From Candidatus Iainarchaeum sp. (GTDB lineage Archaea > Iainarchaeota > Iainarchaeia > Iainarchaeales > GCA-2688035), in NCBI GenBank assembly GCA_017609945.1, contig JAFCCZ010000002.1, positions 1 to 32,202 on the forward strand: a DNA stretch of 32,202 nucleotides, read 5' to 3'. The position numbers and the translations under genes were made by a program. Each line of letters begins with the position of its first letter. Within the stretch, counting starts at the first letter, position 1. Below, piece after piece: positions 1 through 7,141 of this stretch. The notes under the pieces were generated by a model. That model was not told the origin of the DNA. It worked only from the letters and a program-made list of their open reading frames with translations, and searched no databases.

Positions 1-201
1 AAGGGCCTTGTGGAGCTTAACGCCTCAACTCCTGCCTCAAGCATGTTTCCGCTGGATTACCTGCAGGACATGCTGAAGGTGCCTGCCTCTGATTCGGAGA
101 TAACAATAAAGCTGAAGTCAAACGCGCCGGTGGAAATCTCTTACAGCATTGGCAAGGCCCAGCTCTCATACTTCCTTGCGCCGAGAATTGAGTCAGAATA
201 A
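1..201 (+). CDS. pcn: DNA polymerase sliding clamp (PCNA), C-terminal fragment, cut by window edge
   Basis: The reading frame is open from base 1 to the TAA at 199-201 and gives about 66 residues. They match the last beta-alpha-beta unit of archaeal PCNA. The pattern 'PLDYLQDML...DSEITIKLKSNAPVEISYSIG...LSYFLAPRI' aligns position by position with the C-terminus of the complete PCNA at 3230-3955 ('SLNFLQNIV...DKKISLELKSDTPMRVSYKIG...IEFHLAHMI'). PCNA forms a trimeric ring that tethers polymerase, ligase and nucleases to DNA. The true start lies left of the window; the GTG at base 10 is internal. The copy is divergent from the second PCNA, so it is a paralogue and not a recent duplicate. The family call is firm; whether the whole gene is intact cannot be seen. 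Confidence 0.85.
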   Translation, partial: KGLVELNASTPASSMFPLDYLQDMLKVPASDSEITIKLKSNAPVEISYSIGKAQLSYFLAPRIESE

Positions 202-246
202 ACCCAGACAAACACTTATTAACCTCTTTTTGCATATTTCTTCCCA

Positions 247-723
247 ATGCCTGAGCAATACCTGAAAAACCTGCCCGGTTTGAAGGAGCCTGACGCAAAA
301 TCCCCTGAGGAGGCAAAGAAGACCGCCGAGGGCGTAAAGGAGGTAACCATTAAGGTTGGCTCTGCAATCCTTTTTCTTGCAATACTGCTTGCAATCGGAA
401 CGGTCAGCTTCCATCTCCTGGAGACCTACCAGGAGGGCCCAATGGAGGGCCAGAACTGGACTTATCTTGATTCCTTTTACTTCAGCGCGATGACACTTAC
501 AACAATTGGTTACGGGGACCTTTCCCCAAGCCATGACATGTCAAAATTGGTTACAGTGTTTTACGCCTTTTTCGGCGTGGCCTTGGTGCTTTACCTGCTT
601 GGTGTGATTGCAAAGTGGTACATTGAGAGAAGCGTGCAGTTTGAAGAGCACGAGATAAGGAGAATTAAACACATTTTGTACCGGCATGAGGCGCAGAGCA
701 AGAAAAAGCAGGGCAAACTATAG
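247..723 (+). CDS. Two-TM potassium channel pore protein
   Basis: A 158-residue ion-channel protein. A charged N-terminus (about residues 1-33) leads into TM1 (about 36-58). A pore helix follows with the selectivity filter TTIGYGDL at residues 85-92, and then TM2 (about 101-123). The C-terminal tail is short, basic and helical. This is the minimal KcsA/MthK-type pore, expected to form a tetrameric K+ channel in the cytoplasmic membrane. No RCK/TrkA-N regulatory domain follows: the frame stops at TAG 721-723 and the next gene is a transporter. Gating must therefore be intrinsic or use a separate partner. The ATG at 247 sits about 30 nt after an A/T-rich box (cttatta, about 214-220), fitting a leaderless transcript. 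The family call is secure; the physiological role is inferred. Confidence 0.9.
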   Translation: MPEQYLKNLPGLKEPDAKSPEEAKKTAEGVKEVTIKVGSAILFLAILLAIGTVSFHLLETYQEGPMEGQNWTYLDSFYFSAMTLTTIGYGDLSPSHDMSKLVTVFYAFFGVALVLYLLGVIAKWYIERSVQFEEHEIRRIKHILYRHEAQSKKKQGKL

Positions 724-740
724 TCCTTGTTCGGCTTTTG

Positions 741-756
741 ACGAACATTTGTTCGT
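741..756. promoter_or_regulatory. Inverted-repeat operator-like site upstream of the OPT transporter
   Basis: Bases 741-756 form a perfect dyad, ACGAACA-TT-TGTTCGT. A third half-site, TGTTCG, lies at 728-733 in the opposite orientation to the left arm. The site is about 15-30 bp upstream of the TATA-like stretch ttttatt at 771-777, where an archaeal regulator of the Lrp, MarR or TrmB type could act. The pair 729-733/742-746 could alternatively form a weak hairpin behind the K+ channel gene. No protein partner is identifiable from sequence. Confidence 0.4.
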
Positions 757-770
757 TCCAATCTAAAGCT

Positions 771-777
771 TTTTATT
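771..777 (+). promoter_or_regulatory. TATA-like box of the OPT transporter gene
   Basis: An A/T-rich TATA-like element lies about 27 nt before the TTG at 799 and 35 nt before the ATG at 808. No Shine-Dalgarno lies between it and either start, so the transcript is probably leaderless or nearly so. Confidence 0.4.
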
Positions 778-807
778 TGTTTCCGCATTACAACTTTCTT
801 GGTTGAA

Positions 808-2394
808 ATGAGCCTGTCCTTTCGCGCACTTCTTATTGGGGCCATTCTAAGCGTGGCAGTCGCAATGTACAGCGCTTTTGCCGGATTAAAGATTGGCGGG
901 GTATACTGGCCAAGCGTTACAATGGCTGTTGTTGCAATGGCCATCCTCACTCTTTTGGGAAACACCGACAAGAACGAAATAAACATCGTGCAGACTGCGG
1001 CAAGCGCAGGCGGGCTTCTGGCAGCAGGCCTTATTTTTACCCTGCCGGCAATCTGGCTTCTTGGACTGGAGGTTGGCCTTGTTGAAATATTTTTTGTTTC
1101 CATTGTCGGCGGCCTTACCGGGATAATTTTCAGTATCCCATTGCGAAGGGAAATGATTGAGCGAGAGCAACTGCCCTACCCCGACGGAACAGCAACTGCG
1201 GCAATAATTGAGGCAGGCGACGAGCGGGGTGAAAAGGCGAAGATTGTTTTCGGCATGGTTGGGGTTGGTGCGGTCTTCTCGCTTCTCCGCGATCACTTTG
1301 CAGTCATCCCTGGCCTTCTTTCAATTGACTCAATCAAGGGAGGGGTCAGCAGGCTCTTCTCGTTTGGAACAAGCGTTTCACTAATCCCATTCTCAGGAGG
1401 TTACCTAATTGGCCCGCGCTTTACCGGAATATGGTTTGCCGGCGCGGTTCTCGCAAATTTCATTCTAATCCCATACCTTGTTTCAGCAGGGGAGTTTGCA
1501 ACAAAGTTTGACGCGGCCTCCGCGATTGCCGCTCCCCTGGGAATTGGAATTGTGATCGGGGCAAGCATTGCATACTTTGCGTTGAAGGTGGTTCCAAGAC
1601 TTAAGTCTCTTGTTTCAGATTACGGTGAGGTTGCAAGGGGCGGCACAAGGCTTTTTGGGCTGGCAGTAATTCTTATGGTTGCTCTCCTCACAATGGTTCT
1701 GCAGCTCAACGTCATTGTTTCGGTTATAGCAATCTTCGGCGCCTTTGTAATGGCCTACATTGGTGCAAGGGTTACCGGTGAAATGAACGTTGACCCAATG
1801 GAGCTGTTTGCAATGATCGTGCTTATTGCAGCAAAGCTTTTGTTTGGATTCAATGCAGTGCTTCTTGTGCTGCTTGCTGCCGTTGTGTGCATTGCCGCCG
1901 GGGTTGCAGGCGATCTAATGCAGGATTTGAAGGCCGGGCATCTGCTTGGAACAAACCCACGTGACCAACTCTTAGCGCAGGTTGTCGGGGTTGTTGCCGC
2001 TTCGCTTGCAATGGGCTTTGTGCTGATTGCCCTGAACAATGCTTACGTCATTGGTTCCGTTGACCTGCCCGCGCCGCAGGCCGTTGCCCTCAGCGCAATT
2101 GTCGGCGCTGACTCGCTTTCAATGGTTTTGGGGGCCGGAATCGCAATTGGAATTGTTCTAGCAATTATTGTAAGCTTTTTCTCAAGCGCGATAGCGGTCA
2201 TTGCGTTCGGAATCGGAATCTATGTTCCGATATTCCTTTCGCTTCCACTCTTTATCGGCGGCCTGCTGCGCTTTGCCGCGGACAAGAAGGGCCTTACTGA
2301 AAAAGGAAGGCTGGTGGCCGCCGGAGCCATTGCCGGAGAGGGCTTTATTGGGGTTGTATTGGCTTTAATTGGTTTCGCTGCAACCTTTCTCTAG
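808..2394 (+). CDS. OPT-family (oligopeptide transporter-like) membrane protein
   Basis: About 528 residues and almost entirely hydrophobic, with a dozen or more predicted TM segments. The conserved N-terminal segment has a charged-proline loop near residue 120 ('REQLPYPDGTATAAIIEAGD'), which is the signature of prokaryotic OPT-superfamily transporters (EC/PlpA-like branch of the oligopeptide/metal-chelate transporter family). The likely role is proton- or Na+-coupled uptake of peptides or metal complexes across the cytoplasmic membrane; the substrate cannot be read from sequence. I use the ATG at 808; an in-frame TTG at 799 adds three residues and is also compatible with the TATA spacing. 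The gene is followed 5 bp later by pantothenate kinase, so the two may be cotranscribed. The family call is good, the substrate unknown. Confidence 0.8.
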   Translation: MSLSFRALLIGAILSVAVAMYSAFAGLKIGGVYWPSVTMAVVAMAILTLLGNTDKNEINIVQTAASAGGLLAAGLIFTLPAIWLLGLEVGLVEIFFVSIVGGLTGIIFSIPLRREMIEREQLPYPDGTATAAIIEAGDERGEKAKIVFGMVGVGAVFSLLRDHFAVIPGLLSIDSIKGGVSRLFSFGTSVSLIPFSGGYLIGPRFTGIWFAGAVLANFILIPYLVSAGEFATKFDAASAIAAPLGIGIVIGASIAYFALKVVPRLKSLVSDYGEVARGGTRLFGLAVILMVALLTMVLQLNVIVSVIAIFGAFVMAYIGARVTGEMNVDPMELFAMIVLIAAKLLFGFNAVLLVLLAAVVCIAAGVAGDLMQDLKAGHLLGTNPRDQLLAQVVGVVAASLAMGFVLIALNNAYVIGSVDLPAPQAVALSAIVGADSLSMVLGAGIAIGIVLAIIVSFFSSAIAVIAFGIGIYVPIFLSLPLFIGGLLRFAADKKGLTEKGRLVAAGAIAGEGFIGVVLALIGFAATFL

Positions 2395-2399
2395 ATACC

Positions 2400-3197
2400 A
2401 TGATTCTCGGAATTGACTTTGGAATCTCAACAACAGACGTTGTTCTGCTTGACAACTGCAGGCTGCACAAATTCTTTTCCCTTGAATCAAAATCACTGCC
2501 CGCCCTCAAGAAAGCCCTTGCAAAAAACAAAATTGGCATGGACAAGGTTGACAGGATTGCGGTAACCGGTGCAAAGCTTTCGCGCGGAAAGCTTTTCGGA
2601 AAGCCAGTTTCCGTTGTTTCGGAAGTAAACGCGATTGGCTTTGGCGGGGCATTTCTCTCAAAATCCAAAAACTGCCTTGTTGTTTCAATGGGAACAGGAA
2701 CCTGCGTTGTTTCGTTTAGCCGGGGCAGGGCAAAGCACGTTGGTGGCACAGGAGTCGGCGGCGGAACCATTCTCGGCCTGTCAAAAAGGCTTGTTGGCGT
2801 TTCAGATGTTGGAAAGCTCTCCAAGCTTGCCTCAAAGGGCTCGCTGCGAAAAACCAATTTGACTGTTGGAGACGCAGTTGGAGGAAGCGTTGGTCTTGTT
2901 CCCGCAAGCGCCACTGCCTCAAATTTCGCAAAATTGAATGTTGTTGCTAAGGCAGACTTGGCCTTGGCTGTTCAGAACATGGTTGGAGAAGTTGTTGCAG
3001 TTGTTGCCGCTCTTGCGGCAAAGGGTTCAGGGCAAAAGAAAATGGTTTTTGTTGGCAAAACAGCTGATTTTTTGGTGGTGAGGCAAGCAATCAGGCAGGT
3101 TCTCTCCTATTATGGCGTTTCCCCCACTTTTCCAAAGGGGTGGGGCCAGGCCACTGCGCTTGGCGCAGCCGTCTTTCAGGCAAATTGTTTTAAATAA
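2400..3197 (+). CDS. coaW: Type II pantothenate kinase (CoaW-like)
   Basis: A 265-residue protein of the ASKHA fold. The N-terminal phosphate-1 loop is 'GIDFGISTTDVV' (residues 4-15). A glutamate in 'SEVNAIGFGG' (E75) sits where type II pantothenate kinases have their catalytic base. A second glycine-rich loop is 'MGTGTCVV' (97-104), and the family hallmark 'GGTGVGGGTILGLSK' lies at about 115-129. The enzyme would phosphorylate pantothenate with ATP, the first step from vitamin B5 to CoA. This is the eukaryotic/staphylococcal type; most archaea instead use pantoate kinase plus phosphopantothenate synthetase, so its presence here is notable. It starts 5 bp after the OPT stop, and its end (TTTTAAATAA) overlaps the likely TATA box of the downstream PCNA. 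Confidence in the family is high. The pantothenate specificity is inferred. Confidence 0.82.
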   Translation: MILGIDFGISTTDVVLLDNCRLHKFFSLESKSLPALKKALAKNKIGMDKVDRIAVTGAKLSRGKLFGKPVSVVSEVNAIGFGGAFLSKSKNCLVVSMGTGTCVVSFSRGRAKHVGGTGVGGGTILGLSKRLVGVSDVGKLSKLASKGSLRKTNLTVGDAVGGSVGLVPASATASNFAKLNVVAKADLALAVQNMVGEVVAVVAALAAKGSGQKKMVFVGKTADFLVVRQAIRQVLSYYGVSPTFPKGWGQATALGAAVFQANCFK

Positions 3198-3229
3198 CAT
3201 CGGGCTTAATTTTTTAGTGGTTGGGAAAA

Positions 3230-3955
3230 ATGGCTATTGAGTTGAAGAATGTTGAGAGCCTGAGCAAGGCAGTGGATGCCATCGCAAGTTTTATCTCAGA
3301 GGGCAATTTCAGGTTTTCAGATGACGGCATCAGTTTTAAGGCAACCGACCCAAGCCAGATTGTGCTGGTCAACTTTTCAATGTCAAAGAAGGTCTTTGAA
3401 AAATATTCCGTTGAGCCGAACTTTGTCGGCGTTGACATTGTTGAGCTTAGCAAGATTCTTTCCCGCGCCCTGCCGGCAGACAGGCTAACACTTGACTTAA
3501 CGGATTCTGAAATGAGAATAAATTTTGAGGGGGCAATAAGCAGGAGCTTTTCCCTTCCCCTTATTGACGTGAACGATGAAGATGTAAGCATTCCAAAAAC
3601 AAGCTTTGACGCAAGCGTTGAAATAAACGCAAGAATTCTTAAGGAGGCCTTAAAGGACGCTTCGCTTTTCGGAAGCAGTGTTGTGTTGCGCGTTAAGGAC
3701 AACAAGCTTTTCATTGAGGCAAGGGGCAGTGCAGGAACCCTGAAGACGGTTGCAAGCCAGACAAAGCAGGTTATTGTGAACAGCAAGACAGAGGTTGTAA
3801 GCAAGTACAGCCTGAATTTCCTGCAGAACATCGTGCGGGAGGCCGACTCCGACAAAAAGATTTCCCTTGAGCTGAAGAGCGACACGCCAATGAGGGTGAG
3901 CTACAAAATTGGCGTCTCCCCAATAGAGTTCCACCTGGCGCACATGATACTGTGA
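3230..3955 (+). CDS. pcn: DNA polymerase sliding clamp PCNA
   Basis: A complete 241-residue PCNA, the usual archaeal length (about 245). The N-terminal domain starts 'MAIELKNVESLSKAVDAIASF'. The 'FRFSDDGISFKATDPSQIVLVNF' region of domain 1 is followed by an interdomain connector and the C-terminal 'KISLELKSDTPMRVSYKIG' unit. It forms the ring that tethers polymerase, FEN1, ligase and repair enzymes. I chose the ATG at 3230 over the in-frame TTG at 3221, because it gives the canonical N-terminus. It also lies about 38 nt after the TATA-like tttaaata at 3189-3196. A second clamp paralogue ends at base 201. Sitting next to PriL, PriS and GINS, it belongs to a replication cluster. Confidence 0.95.
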   Translation: MAIELKNVESLSKAVDAIASFISEGNFRFSDDGISFKATDPSQIVLVNFSMSKKVFEKYSVEPNFVGVDIVELSKILSRALPADRLTLDLTDSEMRINFEGAISRSFSLPLIDVNDEDVSIPKTSFDASVEINARILKEALKDASLFGSSVVLRVKDNKLFIEARGSAGTLKTVASQTKQVIVNSKTEVVSKYSLNFLQNIVREADSDKKISLELKSDTPMRVSYKIGVSPIEFHLAHMIL

Positions 3956-4021
3956 ACCAGCAACACCGGAAATCCGCTCTTTCAATCCCTTTTTTATTCC
4001 TTTTAACCAAGTGTTTTTATC

Positions 4022-5044
4022 ATGGCGGGCACGGAACAGCTTCAGTTTGCGCAAAAGTTCCCTTTCTCGGAAACTGCCAGGAAAATATTGCGCGAGATTA
4101 ATCCAAGCATTGAGCACATTCCGGAGGAAATCCTCAACCGCGCAGCAGTTATGATTTCGCACGCTTCAAAGGGCAAGCCCTACAATATAAGCATAAAATC
4201 CACTGAGATGCTTGAGCAGGAAATTGCCGCCTTTCCTGTTGCCAAAATTCTTGTTTCACTGATGAAGGACAAGTTCCTCTTCAAAAGCTTTGCCTCAATG
4301 GTTGCAAAGTCAACCTTTTTGTACCTTGAAAAATCCCCGAACCGAAAACAGCTGTCCCTTGACCTCGCTGAAGAGCTTGGCCTGGATGTTTCGGTTGTCA
4401 GCGAAAAGGGCTCTTTTGTTGAGATGCACTTGCCGCAGTTTCTTGGGATAAGATTCAACGACCCCGCACTCAAGCTTGTCAACCAGAAGCTCTCAAACGG
4501 AAAGGTTAAGCTCAACATAAACACCTTCTGCAGGTTTGTTTCGGAAAAAGTTTTTGTGATTGTGCACGAAAGCCTTCCGGTTAAAACAGCGGGTCTGCCC
4601 AACTTTTACAAGACCGTTGCAAGGCAGCTCTCGCAGAAGATTAAGGGCTCGCAGTTAAGGGACTTTAACTTCAAGGTGGAGGGCAGCCTTAACCCAAACG
4701 CTTTTCCGCCTTGCCTTGCATCGCTCTACCAGAAACAGCTTGCTGGAGAAAGCCTTCCGCACATGGCAAGATTTTTCCTTGCCTCTTTCCTCAACGCGGT
4801 TGGCATGCCCCAAAGGCAAATTCTTGAAGCATTCAAGAAGTCGCCGAACTACGACGAAAAAATTGCAAGCTACCAGGTCAAAAGAATTACCGAGCAAAAT
4901 TATTCCCCGGCAAGCTGTGAAAAAATCAAGACCTACGGTCTTTGCACTGACACAGATTGCAGGGTAAAGCACCCCATGACCTATTACCACCGGGCACTGA
5001 GAAACCTGCGCCAGCAAAACAAAAAGCCGGTAAAGAAAGAATAA
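4022..5044 (+). CDS. priL: DNA primase large subunit PriL
   Basis: A 340-residue regulatory subunit of the archaeal/eukaryotic-type primase. The N-terminal half is helical. The C-terminal iron-sulfur domain carries the four expected cysteines, C231 ('FPPC'), C299 ('SC'), C308 ('YGLC') and C313 ('DC..KHPMTYY'), ligands of the 4Fe-4S cluster needed for primer initiation. The 'LPHMARFFLASFLNAVGMP' helix preceding them is typical of the family. It partners with the catalytic PriS encoded 0.9 kb downstream; the two genes are separated here by a membrane protein and the basic repeat protein. The ATG at 4022 follows a TATA-like run (tttttatt, 3991-3998) by about 27 nt, indicating a leaderless mRNA. 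Confidence 0.93.
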   Translation: MAGTEQLQFAQKFPFSETARKILREINPSIEHIPEEILNRAAVMISHASKGKPYNISIKSTEMLEQEIAAFPVAKILVSLMKDKFLFKSFASMVAKSTFLYLEKSPNRKQLSLDLAEELGLDVSVVSEKGSFVEMHLPQFLGIRFNDPALKLVNQKLSNGKVKLNINTFCRFVSEKVFVIVHESLPVKTAGLPNFYKTVARQLSQKIKGSQLRDFNFKVEGSLNPNAFPPCLASLYQKQLAGESLPHMARFFLASFLNAVGMPQRQILEAFKKSPNYDEKIASYQVKRITEQNYSPASCEKIKTYGLCTDTDCRVKHPMTYYHRALRNLRQQNKKPVKKE

Positions 5045-5082
5045 TATACTACTATGCGGAATAATTTAACGAGGTGGTTTTA

Positions 5083-5322
5083 TTGATTGGCGAAACAGCC
5101 CACGCGTTAAATGCAATGCTTTTCCTGATCGTTTCCGCAGTAGTGCTGGTTATTCTTGGACTGGTTTTTTTCCTGATAAACCTTTGGATAATCGCGTACT
5201 CGGCAGAGCTTTTGTTCAACGCAAAGATTTTTTCAGCAATGCCTGCGTCAGAATACGTTGTCTTGAGCGCGTCCATACTGAGCGCGGCATCAATGATTGG
5301 CTCAAAGCACGCGAGGAAGTGA
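5083..5322 (+). CDS. Small two-TM membrane protein, unknown function
   Basis: About 79 residues with a hydrophobic N-terminal half (two closely spaced helices, about residues 10-45) and a short basic end ('GSKHARK'). A GAGGTG Shine-Dalgarno at 5071-5076 sits 6 nt before TTG 5083, which I take as the start; GTG 5074 in frame would overlap the SD. I recognise no family. It lies between PriL and the basic repeat protein and may simply ride on the primase transcript. Confidence 0.6.
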   Translation: MIGETAHALNAMLFLIVSAVVLVILGLVFFLINLWIIAYSAELLFNAKIFSAMPASEYVVLSASILSAASMIGSKHARK

Positions 5323-5363
5323 GTTAAAATTTTTAACTCCCACTTTTTTCGCGCTGTGGAACA

Positions 5364-5371
5364 TTTAAATA
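5364..5371 (+). promoter_or_regulatory. TATA box of the basic repeat protein
   Basis: tttaaata at 5364-5371 predicts a transcription start near 5395. That leaves a leader of about 45 nt, very A/T-rich, ending in GGAGGT (5423-5428), a good Shine-Dalgarno 10 nt before the ATG. Confidence 0.5.
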
Positions 5372-5438
5372 CTACCTTCAGTTAAATAATTTCAATATAA
5401 AATTATTTTTTTAAAAAAATTTGGAGGTTGCATTTAAG

Positions 5439-5810
5439 ATGGCAACAAAAAAGAAAACAAGGAAGCGCAAGACCGTAAGAAAGAGAAAGCCTGTTAAGCG
5501 AAAGGCTAAGAGGAAGGCTGCGAAGCGCAAAACTGCAAGGAAGAGAAAGCCTGTTAAGCGAAAGGCTAAGAAGAAGGCTGCGAAGCGCAAGACCGTAAGA
5601 AAGAGAAAGCCTGTTAAGCGAAAGGCTAAGAGGAAGGCTGCGAAGCGCAAAACTGCAAGGAAGAGAAAGCCTGTTAAGCGAAAGGCTAAGAGGAAGGCTG
5701 CGAAGCGCAAAACTGCAAGGAAGAGAAAGCCTGTTAAGCGAAAGGCTAAGAGAAAGCCGGCCAAGAAGAAGGCTAAAAAGAGAACTACCCGAAAGAAAAA
5801 GAAGAGATAA
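5439..5810 (+). CDS. Lys/Arg-rich tandem-repeat DNA-binding protein, histone H1 tail-like
   Basis: A 123-residue protein that is almost only Lys, Arg, Ala, Thr, Pro and Val. It consists of five copies of a 20-residue unit built around 'RKRKPVKRKAKRKAAKRKTA', then a Lys/Arg tail. The composition and KP/KA periodicity resemble linker-histone H1 tails and bacterial or chlamydial H1-like proteins, so nonspecific DNA (or RNA) binding and compaction is the likely role. There is no folded domain, no cysteine and no hydrophobic core. The start is the ATG at 5439, after GGAGGT at 5423-5428. The 60-bp DNA repeat is nearly perfect, so the array expanded recently or is homogenised by gene conversion, and its length may differ between strains. 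It lies between the two primase genes. The function is inferred from composition only. Confidence 0.75.
   Translation: MATKKKTRKRKTVRKRKPVKRKAKRKAAKRKTARKRKPVKRKAKKKAAKRKTVRKRKPVKRKAKRKAAKRKTARKRKPVKRKAKRKAAKRKTARKRKPVKRKAKRKPAKKKAKKRTTRKKKKR
5461..5760 (+). repeat. Five 60-bp tandem repeats inside the basic protein gene
   Basis: Five consecutive 60-bp units start at 5461, 5521, 5581, 5641 and 5701. They differ at only a few positions. Two versions alternate: type A (gaccgtaagaaag, units 1 and 3) and type B (aactgcaaggaag, units 2, 4 and 5), giving the order A-B-A-B-B. Unit 2 also has aag for agg near its end. The pattern suggests duplication of a 120-bp A-B pair followed by a further B copy. 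Confidence 0.95.
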
Positions 5811-5849
5811 TGTCCAGGTTGTTTTGATTCATTGTTTTTTGTACTCTCC

Positions 5850-5881
5850 TTTTTCTTCTTTTTTTATTTTTTCATTTTTTC
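5850..5881 (+). terminator. T-rich transcription termination tract
   Basis: Downstream of the basic repeat protein is a run of repeated T stretches (ttttt-cttc-ttttttt-a-tttttt-ca-tttttt) without a strong hairpin. Oligo-T tracts are the standard archaeal termination signal. The PriS promoter follows directly (ttattaaac, about 5890-5898). Confidence 0.5.
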
Positions 5882-5920
5882 GAATTACATTATTAAACTG
5901 TTTCTCCCCCTCTCTATTTT

Positions 5921-7141
5921 ATGGGTGCGGGAGAGTTTCTCACTGGCCACTTTAAGGCCTTTTACTCAGGGCACAAGGCTTCTGTTCCGGACGCCGGCAA
6001 ACGCGAATTTGGTGTTGGCGAGTTTGGCAAGAAGATTTCCAGGCGGCACATCTCGTTTGCGTCTGATTCGGAACTTAACTCTTTCCTGCGCGAGCGCTCC
6101 CCGTTGTTTATTTCCTACAGCATTGCCTACTATGACCGGCCTGCTTCCTCGCCAATGTCAAGCAAGGGGTTTTTGGGCGCTGACATTGTTTACGAGTTTG
6201 ACGCCGATGACCTGAAGACCGAGTGCAAGCAAGAGCACGATTCCTGGAGTTGCCCAAAGTGCGGAAGCGATGGCAAGGGAACGGTTGACTCATGCCCAAA
6301 GTGCGGTTCACACGTGAAAAAGGACGAGTGGTACTGCCCCCGTTGCCTGGAGGAAACAAAGAGGCAGGCTTTCCGCTTGATTAATTTCCTTGAGAACGAT
6401 TTTTCACTTGGCAGTGACATTTCGGTGAACTTTTCGGGCAATGCCGGTTACCACATTCATCTGCGAGGGGACGCCGTGCGCTCTCTTAACCGTGAGGCGA
6501 GGATTGAGCTGCTTGATTACCTCACTGCAAAGGACATGGATTTTTCAAAGCTTGGTTTTGTTGAGAGCGGAAAAATGTTCCTCTGCCCCTTTGAGGCAGA
6601 AACAAGCGGGTGGGGCAGAAAGCTTCTTGCTTCGCTGATTAAGCTTTTGTCTGAGGGAGACGCTGAAAAGATTGCTGCATTCGGCGGAACTACGAACAGG
6701 AAGGCAAAGGACTTAGTTGATAACAAGGAGCTTGTCCTGAAAACAATTAGGGAGAAGGGGATTCTTTTCTCAATTGCCGGCAGGAAGAACAAGCAGTTTT
6801 GGGAGGGGGTCCTTGGGCATTTGGTTAACGAGAACGCGCTTGACGTGGACAGGCAGACGAGCGCGGACATAAACAAGATAATTCGCGTTCCCGAAACCCT
6901 GCACGGGGGAACAGGGCTTCTTGCAAAAAGCATTTCGCTTGGCGCGCTGAAAGATTTTAGGCCGCTGAAGGATTCTGTGGTTTTTTCCGATGAGAGAGTA
7001 AAGGTTTTTATTAACAAGTCGCCTAAATTTTACTTAAAGGGCAACGGGTTTGGCCCTTTTGAGAATGAGGAGGCCGAGCTGCCCCTTTATGCGGCAATTT
7101 ATCTTGTTGCAAGGCGCAGTGCGGATTTAGTGGGGGTTTAG
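5921..7141 (+). CDS. priS: DNA primase catalytic (small) subunit PriS
   Basis: A 406-residue AEP-type primase. The catalytic acidic motif is 'YEFDADD' (D94 and D96), following 'LGADIV'. The nucleotide-binding core shows 'FSGNAGYHIHL' (about 171-181), with the histidine of the SGxxGxHxH motif. Near the C-terminus is 'INKIIRVPETLHGGTGL', the archaeal PriS signature. Between the catalytic motif and the core is a zinc-binding insert with three CxxC knuckles (C111/C114, C125/C128, C139/C142), more cysteines than the single zinc site of well-studied archaeal PriS. It makes RNA/DNA primers with PriL. The ATG at 5921 lies about 27 nt after a TATA-like ttattaa, so the mRNA is probably leaderless. It abuts GINS with no gap. 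Confidence 0.94.
   Translation: MGAGEFLTGHFKAFYSGHKASVPDAGKREFGVGEFGKKISRRHISFASDSELNSFLRERSPLFISYSIAYYDRPASSPMSSKGFLGADIVYEFDADDLKTECKQEHDSWSCPKCGSDGKGTVDSCPKCGSHVKKDEWYCPRCLEETKRQAFRLINFLENDFSLGSDISVNFSGNAGYHIHLRGDAVRSLNREARIELLDYLTAKDMDFSKLGFVESGKMFLCPFEAETSGWGRKLLASLIKLLSEGDAEKIAAFGGTTNRKAKDLVDNKELVLKTIREKGILFSIAGRKNKQFWEGVLGHLVNENALDVDRQTSADINKIIRVPETLHGGTGLLAKSISLGALKDFRPLKDSVVFSDERVKVFINKSPKFYLKGNGFGPFENEEAELPLYAAIYLVARRSADLVGV

Noticed and set aside
5461..5760. CRISPR-like array
   Set aside because: The units are contiguous without spacers and keep a coding frame, so this is a coding tandem repeat.
5411..5764. Repetitive Leu/Phe-rich frame on the minus strand
   Set aside because: It is a shadow of the 60-bp repeats; the plus frame has an SD, a TATA box and a sensible basic protein.
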